NCBI GenBank assembly: GCA_019347905.1 | Contig: JAHWKJ010000002.1 | Span: forward strand, 1-40,579 | From: Planctomycetota bacterium | Lineage (GTDB): Bacteria; Planctomycetota; Planctomycetia; Planctomycetales; Planctomycetaceae | Length of the DNA stretch: 40,579 nt | Direction of reading: 5' to 3' | Part shown: one piece after another, positions 7,466-15,782 of the stretch | Numbering within the stretch: the first letter of the stretch is position 1 | Layout of the letters: every line of letters starts with the position of its first letter | Notes under the pieces: model-generated | Told to the model about the DNA's origin: nothing | Databases searched by the model: none | What the model saw: only the letters and a program-made list of their open reading frames with translations | Made by a program: the position numbers and the translations under genes

Positions 7466-8788
7466 ATGCGCTGGGAGCAGCAGGTCCAGTACGCCTCCAT
7501 CAGCGACATCGGCTTCCGCAGACGGATGAATCAGGACGTCTCGGCGGTGCGGATTTGCGCCGAGCAGGACGAGTGGCAGACGCACGGGCACCTGTTTCTG
7601 GTCGCCGACGGCATGGGCGGCCACGCTGTGGGCGAACTCGCCAGCAAGATCGCCGCCGACACCATCCCGCACGCCTACTACAAGAGCCGCGGCCGCGAGC
7701 CGGCCGCCGCGCTGCGGCAGTCGATCGAACTGGCCAATGCGGCCATTCACGAGCGCGGGATGCTCAACCGCGAGTTTGAGCGGATGGGCACGACCTGCTC
7801 GGCTCTCGTGCTTTCGCCGCAGGGCGCGATCATCGGGCACGTCGGCGACAGCCGCGTGTATCGCATTCGCGGCGAGCGGATCGAGCAGCTCACCTTCGAC
7901 CACAGCCTGCAGTGGGAACTCTTGCGGCGGGGGCACCTCACGCCCGAAGAAATCTTCCTGCACGAGCCGCGGAACGTCATCACCCGCTCGCTGGGTCCGC
8001 AGGCCAACGTGCAGGTGGACGTGGAAGGGCCCTATCCCGTCTGGCCGGGCGACATTTATCTCCTGTGTTCCGACGGACTGACCGGCCACGTGGCCGACGC
8101 CGAAATCGGCTCGATCGGCCGCGAGCTCCCGCCGGGAGAAGCCTGCCGGCTGCTGGTGAATCTCGCCAACCTGCGCGGGGGCTCCGATAATATCACGATT
8201 GTGATCGTGCAGGTGGGCGAGCTTCCGACCGGTGCCGCGCGGGTAGAAACGGCGCCGCAGGAGCCGCAGGCGAGAGGACACGGCTGGCTGTGGCTGGCGG
8301 CCCTCTGGGTCCTGGCGGGGATGTTTGTCGGCGGCGTCTCGTCTCTGCTGCTGAAGCGCTACCTGCTGGGCGCGTCGCTCGTCAGCGCCACGCTGCTCGT
8401 CGCCGCGCTGCTCGCGCTCGTCCGCTGGAAGACACGGCCACTTGTGCGTCGCAGCGATCCCGGCGGCGACGATACGGTCGTGTGGAGTCCCTACCGCACG
8501 GCGTCGGCGCGGCTCGGCCGCAAGCTGCTCAGCCACGTGGTCTCGCTCGAATCCGACCTGCAGCGGACGATCAACGATGAGGGCTGGGAGTTCGACCGCA
8601 CCAAGCACGCCTCGGTCTGGCGGGAAGCGAAGCTGGCCCTCGAAGCGGGCCGCCACCAGGAGGCCCTGCGCTGTTACGCCCACGCGCTCGACGTTCTGAT
8701 GCAGGCCGTCCAGCTTCAGCGCCGCCACATGACACAGCAGACCCGCTGGGGCCGCGCCCCGCAATCGCCGACGGTCCAGCGCGGCTGA
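7466..8788 (+). CDS. PP2C-type protein serine/threonine phosphatase with membrane segments
   Basis: The product is 440 aa starting at ATG 7466; the track's longer version begins inside the repeat. Residues 1-255 are a complete PP2C/Stp1 domain: DIGFRRRMNQD (14-24), LVADGMGGHAVGELAS (45-60), GTTCSALVL, GHVGDSRVYRIR, a SDGLTGHV block and GGSDNITIVIVQV, giving all the metal-binding aspartates. Two hydrophobic segments follow (WLWLAALWVLAGMFVGGVSS and YLLGASLVSATLLVAALLAL, about residues 272-325), then a C-terminal cytoplasmic part with a TPR-like helix pair (WREAKLALEAGRHQEALRCYAHAL). It removes phosphate from Ser/Thr in Mn/Mg-dependent fashion. It probably opposes membrane kinases such as those at 11.5-15.4 kb, though it is not in their operon. 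No clear ribosome site is visible. Confidence 0.93.
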   Translation: MRWEQQVQYASISDIGFRRRMNQDVSAVRICAEQDEWQTHGHLFLVADGMGGHAVGELASKIAADTIPHAYYKSRGREPAAALRQSIELANAAIHERGMLNREFERMGTTCSALVLSPQGAIIGHVGDSRVYRIRGERIEQLTFDHSLQWELLRRGHLTPEEIFLHEPRNVITRSLGPQANVQVDVEGPYPVWPGDIYLLCSDGLTGHVADAEIGSIGRELPPGEACRLLVNLANLRGGSDNITIVIVQVGELPTGAARVETAPQEPQARGHGWLWLAALWVLAGMFVGGVSSLLLKRYLLGASLVSATLLVAALLALVRWKTRPLVRRSDPGGDDTVVWSPYRTASARLGRKLLSHVVSLESDLQRTINDEGWEFDRTKHASVWREAKLALEAGRHQEALRCYAHALDVLMQAVQLQRRHMTQQTRWGRAPQSPTVQRG

Positions 8789-8806
8789 GCGCAAGGCCGT
8801 TCGCCG

Positions 8807-8858
8807 CGTTTAGCCGCGGCCCAACGGGCCGCGCGGCCCGTTGGGCCGCGGCTAAACG
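8807..8858. repeat. Perfect 52-bp palindrome (family R1), possible bidirectional terminator
   Basis: The sequence from CGTTTAGCCGCGGCCCAACG to CGTTGGGCCGCGGCTAAACG is its own reverse complement over 52 bp, centred between 8832 and 8833. A further half copy (GAGTCGCGGCTAAACG) follows at 8865-8880. It lies between two convergent genes, where a terminator would be useful; other members of the family lie in codirectional and divergent gaps, so termination cannot be its only role. Confidence 0.9.
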
Positions 8859-8889
8859 GCTGGCGAGTCGCGGCTAAACGGGAACGACT

Positions 8890-9678
8890 CTACAACGGTA
8901 CGCCCAGCTCGCGCTGGAGCAGCATGCCGGTCATCTCGCCGATGAACGTGAGAATCACCGCCACGAACAGCACGCCCGTCGCCGCCTGCGTGTTGCGGTA
9001 CTTCAGAATGCGGCGAACCATGACAGCCGCAACCAGCGGCCCCAGCAGCCCGGCGACCAACCGCAGCACCATCCACAACCAGATCGTCCCGCTCCACGTC
9101 GCGGCCGGCGGTCCGATGACGATGGCGGCCGCTACGCACACGATCCGCAGACCCGTCGCCGCAGCCAACAGCCAATTCGCGCGCTGCAGCGGTTCGAGCG
9201 GCATGCCCGGCGCCGTCAGATACCAGTGGCCCAGCAGCATGCCGGTGACGGCGGCGCCCAGCAGTCCGGCGGCGGTCAACTCGGCCGCCGCGTGCAGTGC
9301 GGCCATTGGCGCCGCCGACCGCGGCCCCCCGCCCGCGCCCGGAAGACCGGCGAGCACAAGCGTCGCCGTCGCCAGGCAGGCAATCGCAACCGCAGCAGCC
9401 GTGCCGCCCCGCCGCCGTTCGAGCGTCCACAACACCGACCCGATAAATGCCACGCCGGCCAGCCCGCCGCACAGGCCGCGGACCACGCTCCACGAGCCGC
9501 TCGCCGCCGCGCCCGCGGCACCGGCCCCTGCGGCCATCGCCGCCAGCACCGCCAGCCCCAGGGCCACCAGCATCTGAATGCGAAAGAAGCCGGAACTGAT
9601 CTGCCGCCGCGGCAGCAGGCACCACACGAGGCTCATCCCGCACAACAGCCTGAGCGCAAAGCGGGCCAGATCGAGCAT
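8890..9678 (-). CDS. Multi-spanning membrane protein of unknown function
   Basis: The product is 262 aa and mostly hydrophobic, with about seven or eight membrane segments (for example FALRLLCGMSLVWCLL, IQMLVALGLAVLAAMAAGAGAAG, VAIACLATATLVLAG, AAELTAAGLLGAAVTGMLLG, IWLWMVLRLVAGLLGPLVAAVMV and GVLFVAVILTFIGEMTGMLL). The block GHWYLTAPGMPLEPLQRAN between segments is distinctive, with His/Tyr/Trp that could contact heme or quinone, but I cannot assign a family. It starts 6 bp after the folE stop codon, so the two genes are almost certainly cotranscribed. Whether there is a functional link to folate/pterin metabolism is unknown. Confidence 0.75.
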   Translation of the reverse strand: MLDLARFALRLLCGMSLVWCLLPRRQISSGFFRIQMLVALGLAVLAAMAAGAGAAGAAASGSWSVVRGLCGGLAGVAFIGSVLWTLERRRGGTAAAVAIACLATATLVLAGLPGAGGGPRSAAPMAALHAAAELTAAGLLGAAVTGMLLGHWYLTAPGMPLEPLQRANWLLAAATGLRIVCVAAAIVIGPPAATWSGTIWLWMVLRLVAGLLGPLVAAVMVRRILKYRNTQAATGVLFVAVILTFIGEMTGMLLQRELGVPL

Positions 9679-9684
9679 GGCGGC

Positions 9685-10299
9685 TCACGCGCCCCGATAG
9701 CGGCCGTTGATCAGGGCCATCGCTTCGGCGCGACTCGACGCATTGTCCTTGAACAATCCGCGGACGGCGCTCGTCACTGTAAGGCTGCCGGGTTTCCGCA
9801 CGCCGCGGATCGTCATGCAGGTGTGCGTGGCTTCCAGCACCACGACCACGCCCTTGGCGTCCAGTTCGTGGTACAGGATATCGGCCACCTGGTGCGTCAT
9901 GCGTTCCTGCACCTGCGGCCGGCGCGAGATCTCCTCGACCACGCGGGCCAGCTTGCTCAAGCCCGCCACGCGGCCGTTGGGCAGGTAGCCCACGTGCGCC
10001 TGTCCCATGAAGGGCAAGAGGTGGTGCTCGCACATGCTGTCGAACGAAATATCACGGACGAGCACCAGCTCGTCGTAGCGCTCCTCGAACACGCTCTTCA
10101 AATGCCGCGCCGGATCGCTGTGCAGCCCGCCGAACATCTCGGCGTACATGCGTGCGACGCGGGCGGGCGTATCGCGCAGGCTGTCGCGCTCGGGGTCGTC
10201 GCCAATGGCCGCGAGGATCTCGCGGACCGCGCGCTCGATGCGCACCTTGTCAACGCCCGCAGGCGCATGTTCCGTCGAAGCAGCCACCGGCAAATCCAC
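9685..10299 (-). CDS. folE: GTP cyclohydrolase I
   Basis: The product is 204 aa, typical for the type IA enzyme. It converts GTP to 7,8-dihydroneopterin triphosphate, the first step of tetrahydrofolate (and queuosine/biopterin) synthesis, as a cytosolic homodecamer. The zinc site is intact: Cys90 and His93 in [10 protein letters not shown], and Cys161 in [16 protein letters not shown]. Other marks are [14 protein letters not shown] (43-56), the [23 protein letters not shown] block (113-135) and a C-terminal VRGLFKD. The start at ATG 10299 gives a short hydrophilic N-terminal extension. It precedes the membrane protein gene by 6 bp and follows the lipoprotein gene by 80 bp on the same strand. 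Confidence 0.96.
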   Translation of the reverse strand: MDLPVAASTEHAPAGVDKVRIERAVREILAAIGDDPERDSLRDTPARVARMYAEMFGGLHSDPARHLKSVFEERYDELVLVRDISFDSMCEHHLLPFMGQAHVGYLPNGRVAGLSKLARVVEEISRRPQVQERMTHQVADILYHELDAKGVVVVLEATHTCMTIRGVRKPGSLTVTSAVRGLFKDNASSRAEAMALINGRYRGA

Positions 10300-10379
10300 C
10301 CCGCAAAAGCAGGCCGCGCACAGGCACAGGAAGCAAGGGATTCTAGGCGCGGCCCCGCGGCAGGGTCAACGAGCGGAAC

Positions 10380-11261
10380 TTAGCGGGACCGCTCGGCCTC
10401 GGCCGCGGCCATTCCCGCCAGCCGCACCACGAGCACCCGCTGAATCTTCCGCTCGCCCCCGTCATCCCCCGACACCACAAAGAAGTGGTGCCCCAGCGAC
10501 TGCGGGTCGGCGGCGTCGGTGGTCACCACGGCCATCTCGCCGATATTGAGATCCACCGAGAACCGCTGGTCGTACAGCCGCTCGACCTTCTGCCGCGCCT
10601 GGTACTGCCAGTCGGTCGCCGTCGCCGTCGGACGGTTGATCAGTTCCCCAAAATGGATCTCGGGCAGGAATTCGACGCGGGCGAACCCCTCCTGCAAATG
10701 CTCGGCCCGCACGGTGAGCACGCACCGTCCGTTGGGAAAGGCCCTGAGCTGCATTTCCGCGGAGCCGGCCACCGGGACGGCGATCTCGCGCTCGGCCCGG
10801 TAATAGCTCGTGGGGATGTCCGTCTGCCCGCCCGAAGGCAGCACAATCCGGCGGCCTACCAGCCGCTTGTCCTCGTCCGGCACGTCCCACACGAGACCCA
10901 GCAGCGACTGCAGCGCCCGCGGCGGAGCGGCGCCGCACACGCCGGTCAGAAAGCCGTGCCGGCGCAGCGAACGCCGCAGCTCCGGCTGAATCGTCAGCTC
11001 GTCGATCTCGTCCCACAGGGCCGAGCCCAGCAGCGGATCGCCGACCGGGCGCTCGGCAAAGACGATCTCCAGCTCCAGCGCGTTCCGCGAGGTGGGAATG
11101 GGACGCAGCGGAGAATCCGCCGCCGCATCGTTCGTCGAGGTTCCGCCGCCGAACAGCATGCGATTGAAGTCGATGAGCGTACAGCCGCCAGCCGCAAGCG
11201 CGCAAGCCGCGCCGGCCAGCCAGAGGCCGCAGCATCGCCGACCGCCGTCCGCGGCACGCAC
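10380..11261 (-). CDS. Lipoprotein of unknown function
   Basis: The product is 293 aa when started at GTG 11261. I prefer this to the track's ATG 11348 because GGAGAA lies 7 nt upstream and because it gives a textbook lipoprotein signal: RR, then CGLWLAGAACALAAGGC with lipobox LAAGGC, then TLIDFNRMLFGGG. The mature part is soluble, with LELEIVFAERPVGDPLLGSALWDEIDE, WDVPDEDKRLVGRRIVLPSGGQTD and a C-terminal GHHFFVVSGDDG. I recognise no domain; the opening VFAERPVGD...LW..ID phrase is, as I recall, shared by a planctomycete family of exported unknowns. It sits 207 bp after the kinase pair and 80 bp before folE on the same strand. Confidence 0.72.
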   Translation of the reverse strand: MRAADGGRRCCGLWLAGAACALAAGGCTLIDFNRMLFGGGTSTNDAAADSPLRPIPTSRNALELEIVFAERPVGDPLLGSALWDEIDELTIQPELRRSLRRHGFLTGVCGAAPPRALQSLLGLVWDVPDEDKRLVGRRIVLPSGGQTDIPTSYYRAEREIAVPVAGSAEMQLRAFPNGRCVLTVRAEHLQEGFARVEFLPEIHFGELINRPTATATDWQYQARQKVERLYDQRFSVDLNIGEMAVVTTDAADPQSLGHHFFVVSGDDGGERKIQRVLVVRLAGMAAAEAERSR

Positions 11262-11266
11262 GCGAG

Positions 11267-11272
11267 TTCTCC
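11267..11272 (-). promoter_or_regulatory. Ribosome binding site GGAGAA for the GTG start of the lipoprotein gene
   Basis: On the minus strand GGAGAA is followed by ACTCGC... and GTG 11261; GGAG stands 7 nt from the start. It supports the GTG start over ATG 11348. Confidence 0.5.
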
Positions 11273-11468
11273 GTAGGCAGCGGAGGAAAGGAACTGGGCA
11301 GAGCTGATCGAAGCCATGGGGCTCGCGGGCGGAGTGGAAACAGCGCAAGCGCCGACCCCGCCCTCAGATGGGGCGGCGGAGTTTAGGCCGGGCGGGCGAA
11401 CGTGTCAATTCGCGATGTCCGCCGCTGGACCGTCGGCCTGCGATGGGCATTGCAGCCGCACGACCGGG

Positions 11469-12953
11469 TTACACCCGCAGCGCAAAGATCGCCGCCGCCA
11501 CGGCCGCCGCTGCGCCCGCGAGGACCCACAACGCCGCCTTGCCGCGGGACGACAGTCCGCGCGCTCTGCGCCGGCGTCCGCGGCGACGCTGAGACGGATG
11601 CCACGACTCCGCTTCGGTCACGACGATGACTGGGCCCGCCGTTGCGACCACACTCGCCGTCGCTTCCGATGTTGGCAACTCGACGCCTGACCCCGCAGCG
11701 ATCGCCTGCAGATCGTTCAGCAGCTCCGTCGGCGTCTGGTAGCGATTCTCGGGCCGTCTGGCCAACATACGCATGATGGCTTCGTCGAGCTCGCGGGGGA
11801 CTTCCGGGTTCAGCTCACTGGGGCGCTGCGGCGTGCTGCCGATGATCCGCCGCAAGGTGTCGGACAGCGTGCCCGGCTTGACCGGCGGGATGCCGGCGAG
11901 CGCCGCGTACAGCGTGGCGCCGAGGCCGTAGATGTCGGCCCGGCCGTCGACGGCCTCAGGAGCGACGAGTTGCTCCGGGGAGAGATAGGGCAACTCGCCC
12001 AGCGACTCACCCGGCTGCGTGATTTTCGCGGCCGCCGTGCCTTCCAGCGCCTTCACCAGCGACAGGTCGTTCAGCTTCGCCATGCCGTCGCGCTGCCGCA
12101 CCAGCACGTTGTTCGGCGTGATGTTTCGGTGCAGCACGCCTGCGCGGGCGGCGGCCTCCAGCGCTGCGGCGACGCCGATGCCGACTTTCAGCACCTGCCG
12201 CCAGGGCAGCCGCCCTTCTTGGCCGGCGCGGTCCATGAGCTGGGCGAGACTCTGCCCCTCGACCAGTTCCGAGGCAGTCCAGCACCAAGGGCCCAGCCGC
12301 CCGGCCGCATGGAGTACGACGAGGTTCTCGTGCCGCACCTCCTTGATGGCTTCGACGCTGCGCACAAACCGCTGCCTGTCTTCCTCGCGGACGGCAAGTT
12401 CTTGCCTGAGCACCTTGAGGGCGACCGGCCGGTTGTGCCGCGTGTCGACGGCCCGGAACACAAAGCCGCTCTTGCCTCGGGCGAGGAGCTCTTCGATGCG
12501 GAAGCGGTGCAGCGTGCGGCCCACCAGCGTGGCCGCACCGTGAACGGAGATCGCCGCCGACGAAGGTGACACCGTGCCGCTCGTTTGCGGCTGCAGTTCG
12601 GATGACGGGCCGCCCCCAGGCACTTCCGCTCCCAGAGGCGACATCTCGCCGCCGCGCTTCGAAGCCACCTCCAAACGCAGCTCCGTGTCGCCCACCCGCA
12701 CAATGTCGCCCGGTTCGAGCGCACGCGAGATGACCTGCTCGCCGTTGACGAACGTGCCCCATCGGCTGCCGGCGTCCTCCAGCACGGCTCGCCCGTCGTC
12801 GATGGTCACGCGGCAGTGCGTCCGCGACATCCGCAGATCGTCGACCTGAATGTCGCAATCCTCGCCGCGGCCGATGGTCGTTGCCGTCCCCGCCGCCAGC
12901 TCGAATATGGCGTCTGCAAACGCGCCGGACGTGATCACCAGTCGCATGCTCAT
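11469..12953 (-). CDS. FHA-domain membrane pseudokinase
   Basis: The product is 494 aa. The start at ATG 12953 overlaps the stop of the upstream kinase gene (ATGA), so translation is coupled; the longer track ORF is a read-back into that gene. Residues 1-100 form an FHA domain (IGRGEDCDIQVDDLRMSRTHC, then SRWGTFVNG), which binds phosphothreonine peptides. Residues 149-420 form a kinase fold with VALK at 177-180. However, the glycine loop is degenerate (LLARGKSGFVF) and the catalytic loop reads HRNITPNN (275-282) where HRDLKPDN is expected, so the catalytic Asp and Lys are both lost; DFG is DLS. It should be catalytically dead or very weak. An Arg-rich stretch precedes one C-terminal membrane helix (ALWVLAGAAAAVAAAIFAL). 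It probably docks on a phosphorylated partner, plausibly its neighbour. Confidence 0.9.
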   Translation of the reverse strand: MSMRLVITSGAFADAIFELAAGTATTIGRGEDCDIQVDDLRMSRTHCRVTIDDGRAVLEDAGSRWGTFVNGEQVISRALEPGDIVRVGDTELRLEVASKRGGEMSPLGAEVPGGGPSSELQPQTSGTVSPSSAAISVHGAATLVGRTLHRFRIEELLARGKSGFVFRAVDTRHNRPVALKVLRQELAVREEDRQRFVRSVEAIKEVRHENLVVLHAAGRLGPWCWTASELVEGQSLAQLMDRAGQEGRLPWRQVLKVGIGVAAALEAAARAGVLHRNITPNNVLVRQRDGMAKLNDLSLVKALEGTAAAKITQPGESLGELPYLSPEQLVAPEAVDGRADIYGLGATLYAALAGIPPVKPGTLSDTLRRIIGSTPQRPSELNPEVPRELDEAIMRMLARRPENRYQTPTELLNDLQAIAAGSGVELPTSEATASVVATAGPVIVVTEAESWHPSQRRRGRRRRARGLSSRGKAALWVLAGAAAAVAAAIFALRV

Positions 12954-15448
12954 TTGCGGATCGTGCAGTCCGGCAGCGCCTTCTGCAGCATCGCTACGCC
13001 CTCGTCGGTCACGCGCGTCTGTTCGAGGTTGAGGTTGCGGAGCCGGTCGAGGTCCTCCAGGTGCTCGAGGACGGCGTCGGTGATCGGCGTCCGCGATAGA
13101 TCGAGCTGTTCCAGCATGGTGAAGTTCGCGAGAGCCGACAGGCCGCGGTCCGTGACACCGGAGCCGGTGACGTTCAGCGACTTCAGCTTGGAAACATACG
13201 CCACGCCGCTGCCGTCGATGCGGACGCAGCGACTGATCGTCAACTGCTCCAGGGCGAACAATTCGCTGAGGGCGGCCAGTCCGCTGTCGGTGATCCGCAG
13301 ATTGTTGAGCGTCAGCGACTTGAGACCCCTCAATCGCCCGATCTGTCGCAGACCAGTGTTTGTGACTGGGCACTCGCTCACGTGCAGCGTCTCCAGCCCG
13401 TCCAGCTCCGCAACCAGCTTCAGTTGCTCATCCGTCGTCGCCGTCGCATGCAGCGACAGGCGTGTCAGCTCCGGCAGTTTTCCCAGCGAAGCGAGCCCGG
13501 CCTCGCTGATGCGGCTTCCCTGCAGGCTCACGCTGAGAAGCTCGGGAAACGCAGGCAGCAGCTTCACGTGCCCGTCGGTCGCGGCCGCCTGCAGAGTCAG
13601 TTGATCGACGCGGAACGACGTCTCCGGCAGTTCCGTCGCCATCGCGACCTGCACCGGCCGTTCCTCGCCTCCGGGCTGCTCGACGAGGACCGTCAGTGGT
13701 TGAGCGACTGCAAGCAGTCGCAGCGCTGCCGCGCGACGCCGCTCTTCCGGCGGCAACGCCTCCAGCCGCGCGAGTTCCTGCTCGTCGAGCTGCGCTGCCG
13801 GAACCATCGGCTCCGTCTGCGTCGGCTCCGTTTGCGTCGGCCCCGTCCCCGACGGCTCCGTCCCCCCATGCTGGTCGGGCAACATGGACGGTGCCGGCGA
13901 CACCAGTCCGCCGCCGTTCGTCTTTCGAGGCTCATCGAATGCGACGCGCTCCTCGGGGAGCGCAATCCGCAGCGGCGGATTGTCGCCTGCCACGACCGTA
14001 AAGTTCTCGCTTTTCACGACTGAACCGCCGCGTTTGACGGTCAGCTTGTGCCGCCCGGCAGTCAAACGCAGAAGTTTGCCGCCGCGCTCCGTGCGCATCC
14101 GCTTTCCATCCACAAACACCTGCGCCTGTGGATCGTCGACCTCGATGCGGATGCTGCCGGAGTCGGCTCCGCCCGAACGCGTCAGCGCCCACATCACAGC
14201 GAACGCGGCCAAGGCGCCCACGACCATCGCGATCTGCGTGCGGCGGTCCCACTGCCAGCCGCGCTGCCGGGCGCGGTGCGAAGCCGAACGCACCGCCCGC
14301 ACGCTGCCGGCCGGCTCCGTAACCTTCTTGCGCATGCGGCTCTTCACGCGGGACAGCGGCCAGTTGGCGACTTCCGAATCGGCCGCAATCACCGGCAGGC
14401 TCAGCGGCTCGTCGACGCTTCCTGCCTCCGGCTGAGGGGAAGGCGCGCTCGCCTGTTCGCGGTTGCCGTTCGCTTCGCCCGTCAAGTACTCCGTCAGCGC
14501 GTCGGCGACGGCCTTCATGTTCGCATACCGCTGCGCCCCGTCGGCCGCCATCATCTTGAGGCAGATCACCTCCAGCCGCGGATCGAGGCCCGGCCGCAGA
14601 TCGCTCGGCGGTTTCGGACGGCCCGCAATGATCTGCGCCAGCACCGATGCGATCGATCCCTGGTACGGCAGCCGCCCGGTCAAAAGTTCGTACAGGATCA
14701 CGCCCAGGCTGTAGACGTCGCTCTGCGGGCCGACGTTCCCGGTGTCGCCGTCGACCTGCTCGGGCGACATGTAGCCCGGGGAGCCCATGATCTGGCCGGC
14801 GCGCGTCACGCGGATGTCTTCTTCGCTCGTGCTGCGGACCGCGAGGCCGAAATCCATGACCACTGGATTGCCGCGCTCGTCGATCATCACGTTGTCGGGC
14901 TTCAGATCGCGATGCACCACCCCCTGCCGGTGGGCCTCTTCGAGCGCCAGGGCGACCTTGCGGATGGCGGCGGCCGCCTGCCGCTGCGCCGGCGGCTTCT
15001 CGGGGCGGATGAAATCCGACAGCGGCCGGCCCTGAATGTAGCCCATCGAGATGTAGTGCGTGCCGTCGATCTCGCCCACGTCGTACACGGGGCAAATCCC
15101 CGGATGCCGGAGCGCCGCCGCCGCCCGGGCCTCGCGATGAAACCGCTCCATGAGCGCCCCCGCCTCGGCGGCGTCAAACTTCGGCACCTTGATGGCCACC
15201 ACGCGGTCGAGCTGCGTGTCGTGCGCCTTGTAGACCGCTCCCATCGCCCCCTGGCCGAGACACTCCAGAATCTCGTAACGGCCGAAGGAACCGCCCGCTC
15301 CGGGCAGGGGCATGTCCGCCGCCGGCAGAGAATCGTGCGGGGACGGAGCGATGGTCTCGCGCGCCGCCACCGGCTTCACAGCCGGCCGCGGCGTCGATGC
15401 GGAAGCGCGGGACGCCTCCCGCTTGCCGGTCCGCCGCGAGCCGCCCAT
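12950..15448 (-). CDS. Membrane serine/threonine protein kinase with PEGA and leucine-rich-repeat sensor
   Basis: The product is 832 aa. I start at ATG 15448, after GGAG 9 nt upstream; the track's GTG adds 12 residues. A Ser/Pro-rich head leads to a complete Hanks-type kinase domain (residues 57-325): GQGAMGAVYK, VAIKVP (Lys87), VVHRDLKPDNV (177-187), DFGLA (199-203) and GSPGYMSPEQ. A membrane helix (TQIAMVVGALAAFAVMWALT, 404-423) is followed outside by a PEGA-like module (GSIRIEVDDPQAQVFVDGKR), a TEP/GTP-rich linker and about eight LRR-type repeats (such as LPELTRLSLHAT and GLKSLTLNNLRITDSGLAALSEL) to the C-terminus. The outer LRR part likely senses a protein or polysaccharide ligand. It is the first gene of an operon with the FHA pseudokinase. 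Confidence 0.94.
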   Translation of the reverse strand: MGGSRRTGKREASRASASTPRPAVKPVAARETIAPSPHDSLPAADMPLPGAGGSFGRYEILECLGQGAMGAVYKAHDTQLDRVVAIKVPKFDAAEAGALMERFHREARAAAALRHPGICPVYDVGEIDGTHYISMGYIQGRPLSDFIRPEKPPAQRQAAAAIRKVALALEEAHRQGVVHRDLKPDNVMIDERGNPVVMDFGLAVRSTSEEDIRVTRAGQIMGSPGYMSPEQVDGDTGNVGPQSDVYSLGVILYELLTGRLPYQGSIASVLAQIIAGRPKPPSDLRPGLDPRLEVICLKMMAADGAQRYANMKAVADALTEYLTGEANGNREQASAPSPQPEAGSVDEPLSLPVIAADSEVANWPLSRVKSRMRKKVTEPAGSVRAVRSASHRARQRGWQWDRRTQIAMVVGALAAFAVMWALTRSGGADSGSIRIEVDDPQAQVFVDGKRMRTERGGKLLRLTAGRHKLTVKRGGSVVKSENFTVVAGDNPPLRIALPEERVAFDEPRKTNGGGLVSPAPSMLPDQHGGTEPSGTGPTQTEPTQTEPMVPAAQLDEQELARLEALPPEERRRAAALRLLAVAQPLTVLVEQPGGEERPVQVAMATELPETSFRVDQLTLQAAATDGHVKLLPAFPELLSVSLQGSRISEAGLASLGKLPELTRLSLHATATTDEQLKLVAELDGLETLHVSECPVTNTGLRQIGRLRGLKSLTLNNLRITDSGLAALSELFALEQLTISRCVRIDGSGVAYVSKLKSLNVTGSGVTDRGLSALANFTMLEQLDLSRTPITDAVLEHLEDLDRLRNLNLEQTRVTDEGVAMLQKALPDCTIRK

Positions 15449-15550
15449 CCTGTTCTTCTCCGTCACAAAATGAAGTATCCTCACCCAACGACCGGGCTTG
15501 GGCCCGGCCTTCAGGGCATTCTACCGCAATCGCAGCGTATGTTCACAGGG

Positions 15551-15752
15551 AGAGTCGAGAGCTGAGGGTCGAGGGTTCGAGAGCCAGACAGAAACCGGAA
15601 GGCCGTCAGTCGTCGGCAATTGGCTCCAGGCCGTGACGAAGCATTTGAAGTGGGCCGGCGACCGCTTTCCGCTTGCGTCTGGTCGTCGACTCTCGACGCT
15701 GGACGCTCGGCCGCTGGCTCTTGACTCTCGACCCTTGACTCTCGACCCTCAC
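15551..15752. repeat. Family R2 repeat (TCGAGAGTCGAGAGCCAG-type) between divergent genes
   Basis: The left part (15551-15589) has units such as AGAGTCGAGAGCTGAGGGTC and GAGAGCCAGAC; the right part (about 15670-15752) has the complements, GCTTGCGTCTGG and several CGACTCTCGAC/CTTGACTCTCGACCC units. Similar copies lie at 22824, 25496 and 40145. Together with the flanks it fills the 334-bp gap between the kinase and the ABC permease; I see no gene there, and the track ORF starting at 15498 merely reads through it. Confidence 0.8.
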
Positions 15753-15782
15753 CATGCGGGAATCGCAATCAGGAGTGCCGCC

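Noticed and set aside
8807-8880. Intrinsic terminator after the PP2C gene
   Set aside because: The hairpin is very strong but no T-tract follows, and the same element occurs upstream of divergent genes; kept as a repeat with a possible terminator role only.
12954-13373. N-terminal extension of the FHA protein in the track
   Set aside because: It lies inside the LRR coding sequence; the ATGA overlap at 12950-12953 and the FHA start show the real beginning.
15551-15752. CRISPR array
   Set aside because: The repeated units are short, directly adjacent, arranged as inverted arms and have no unique spacers; no cas gene is present.
15498-15782. N-terminal extension of the ABC permease
   Set aside because: It translates the R2 repeat (LSTLDARPLALDSRPLTLD), which is not plausible protein sequence.
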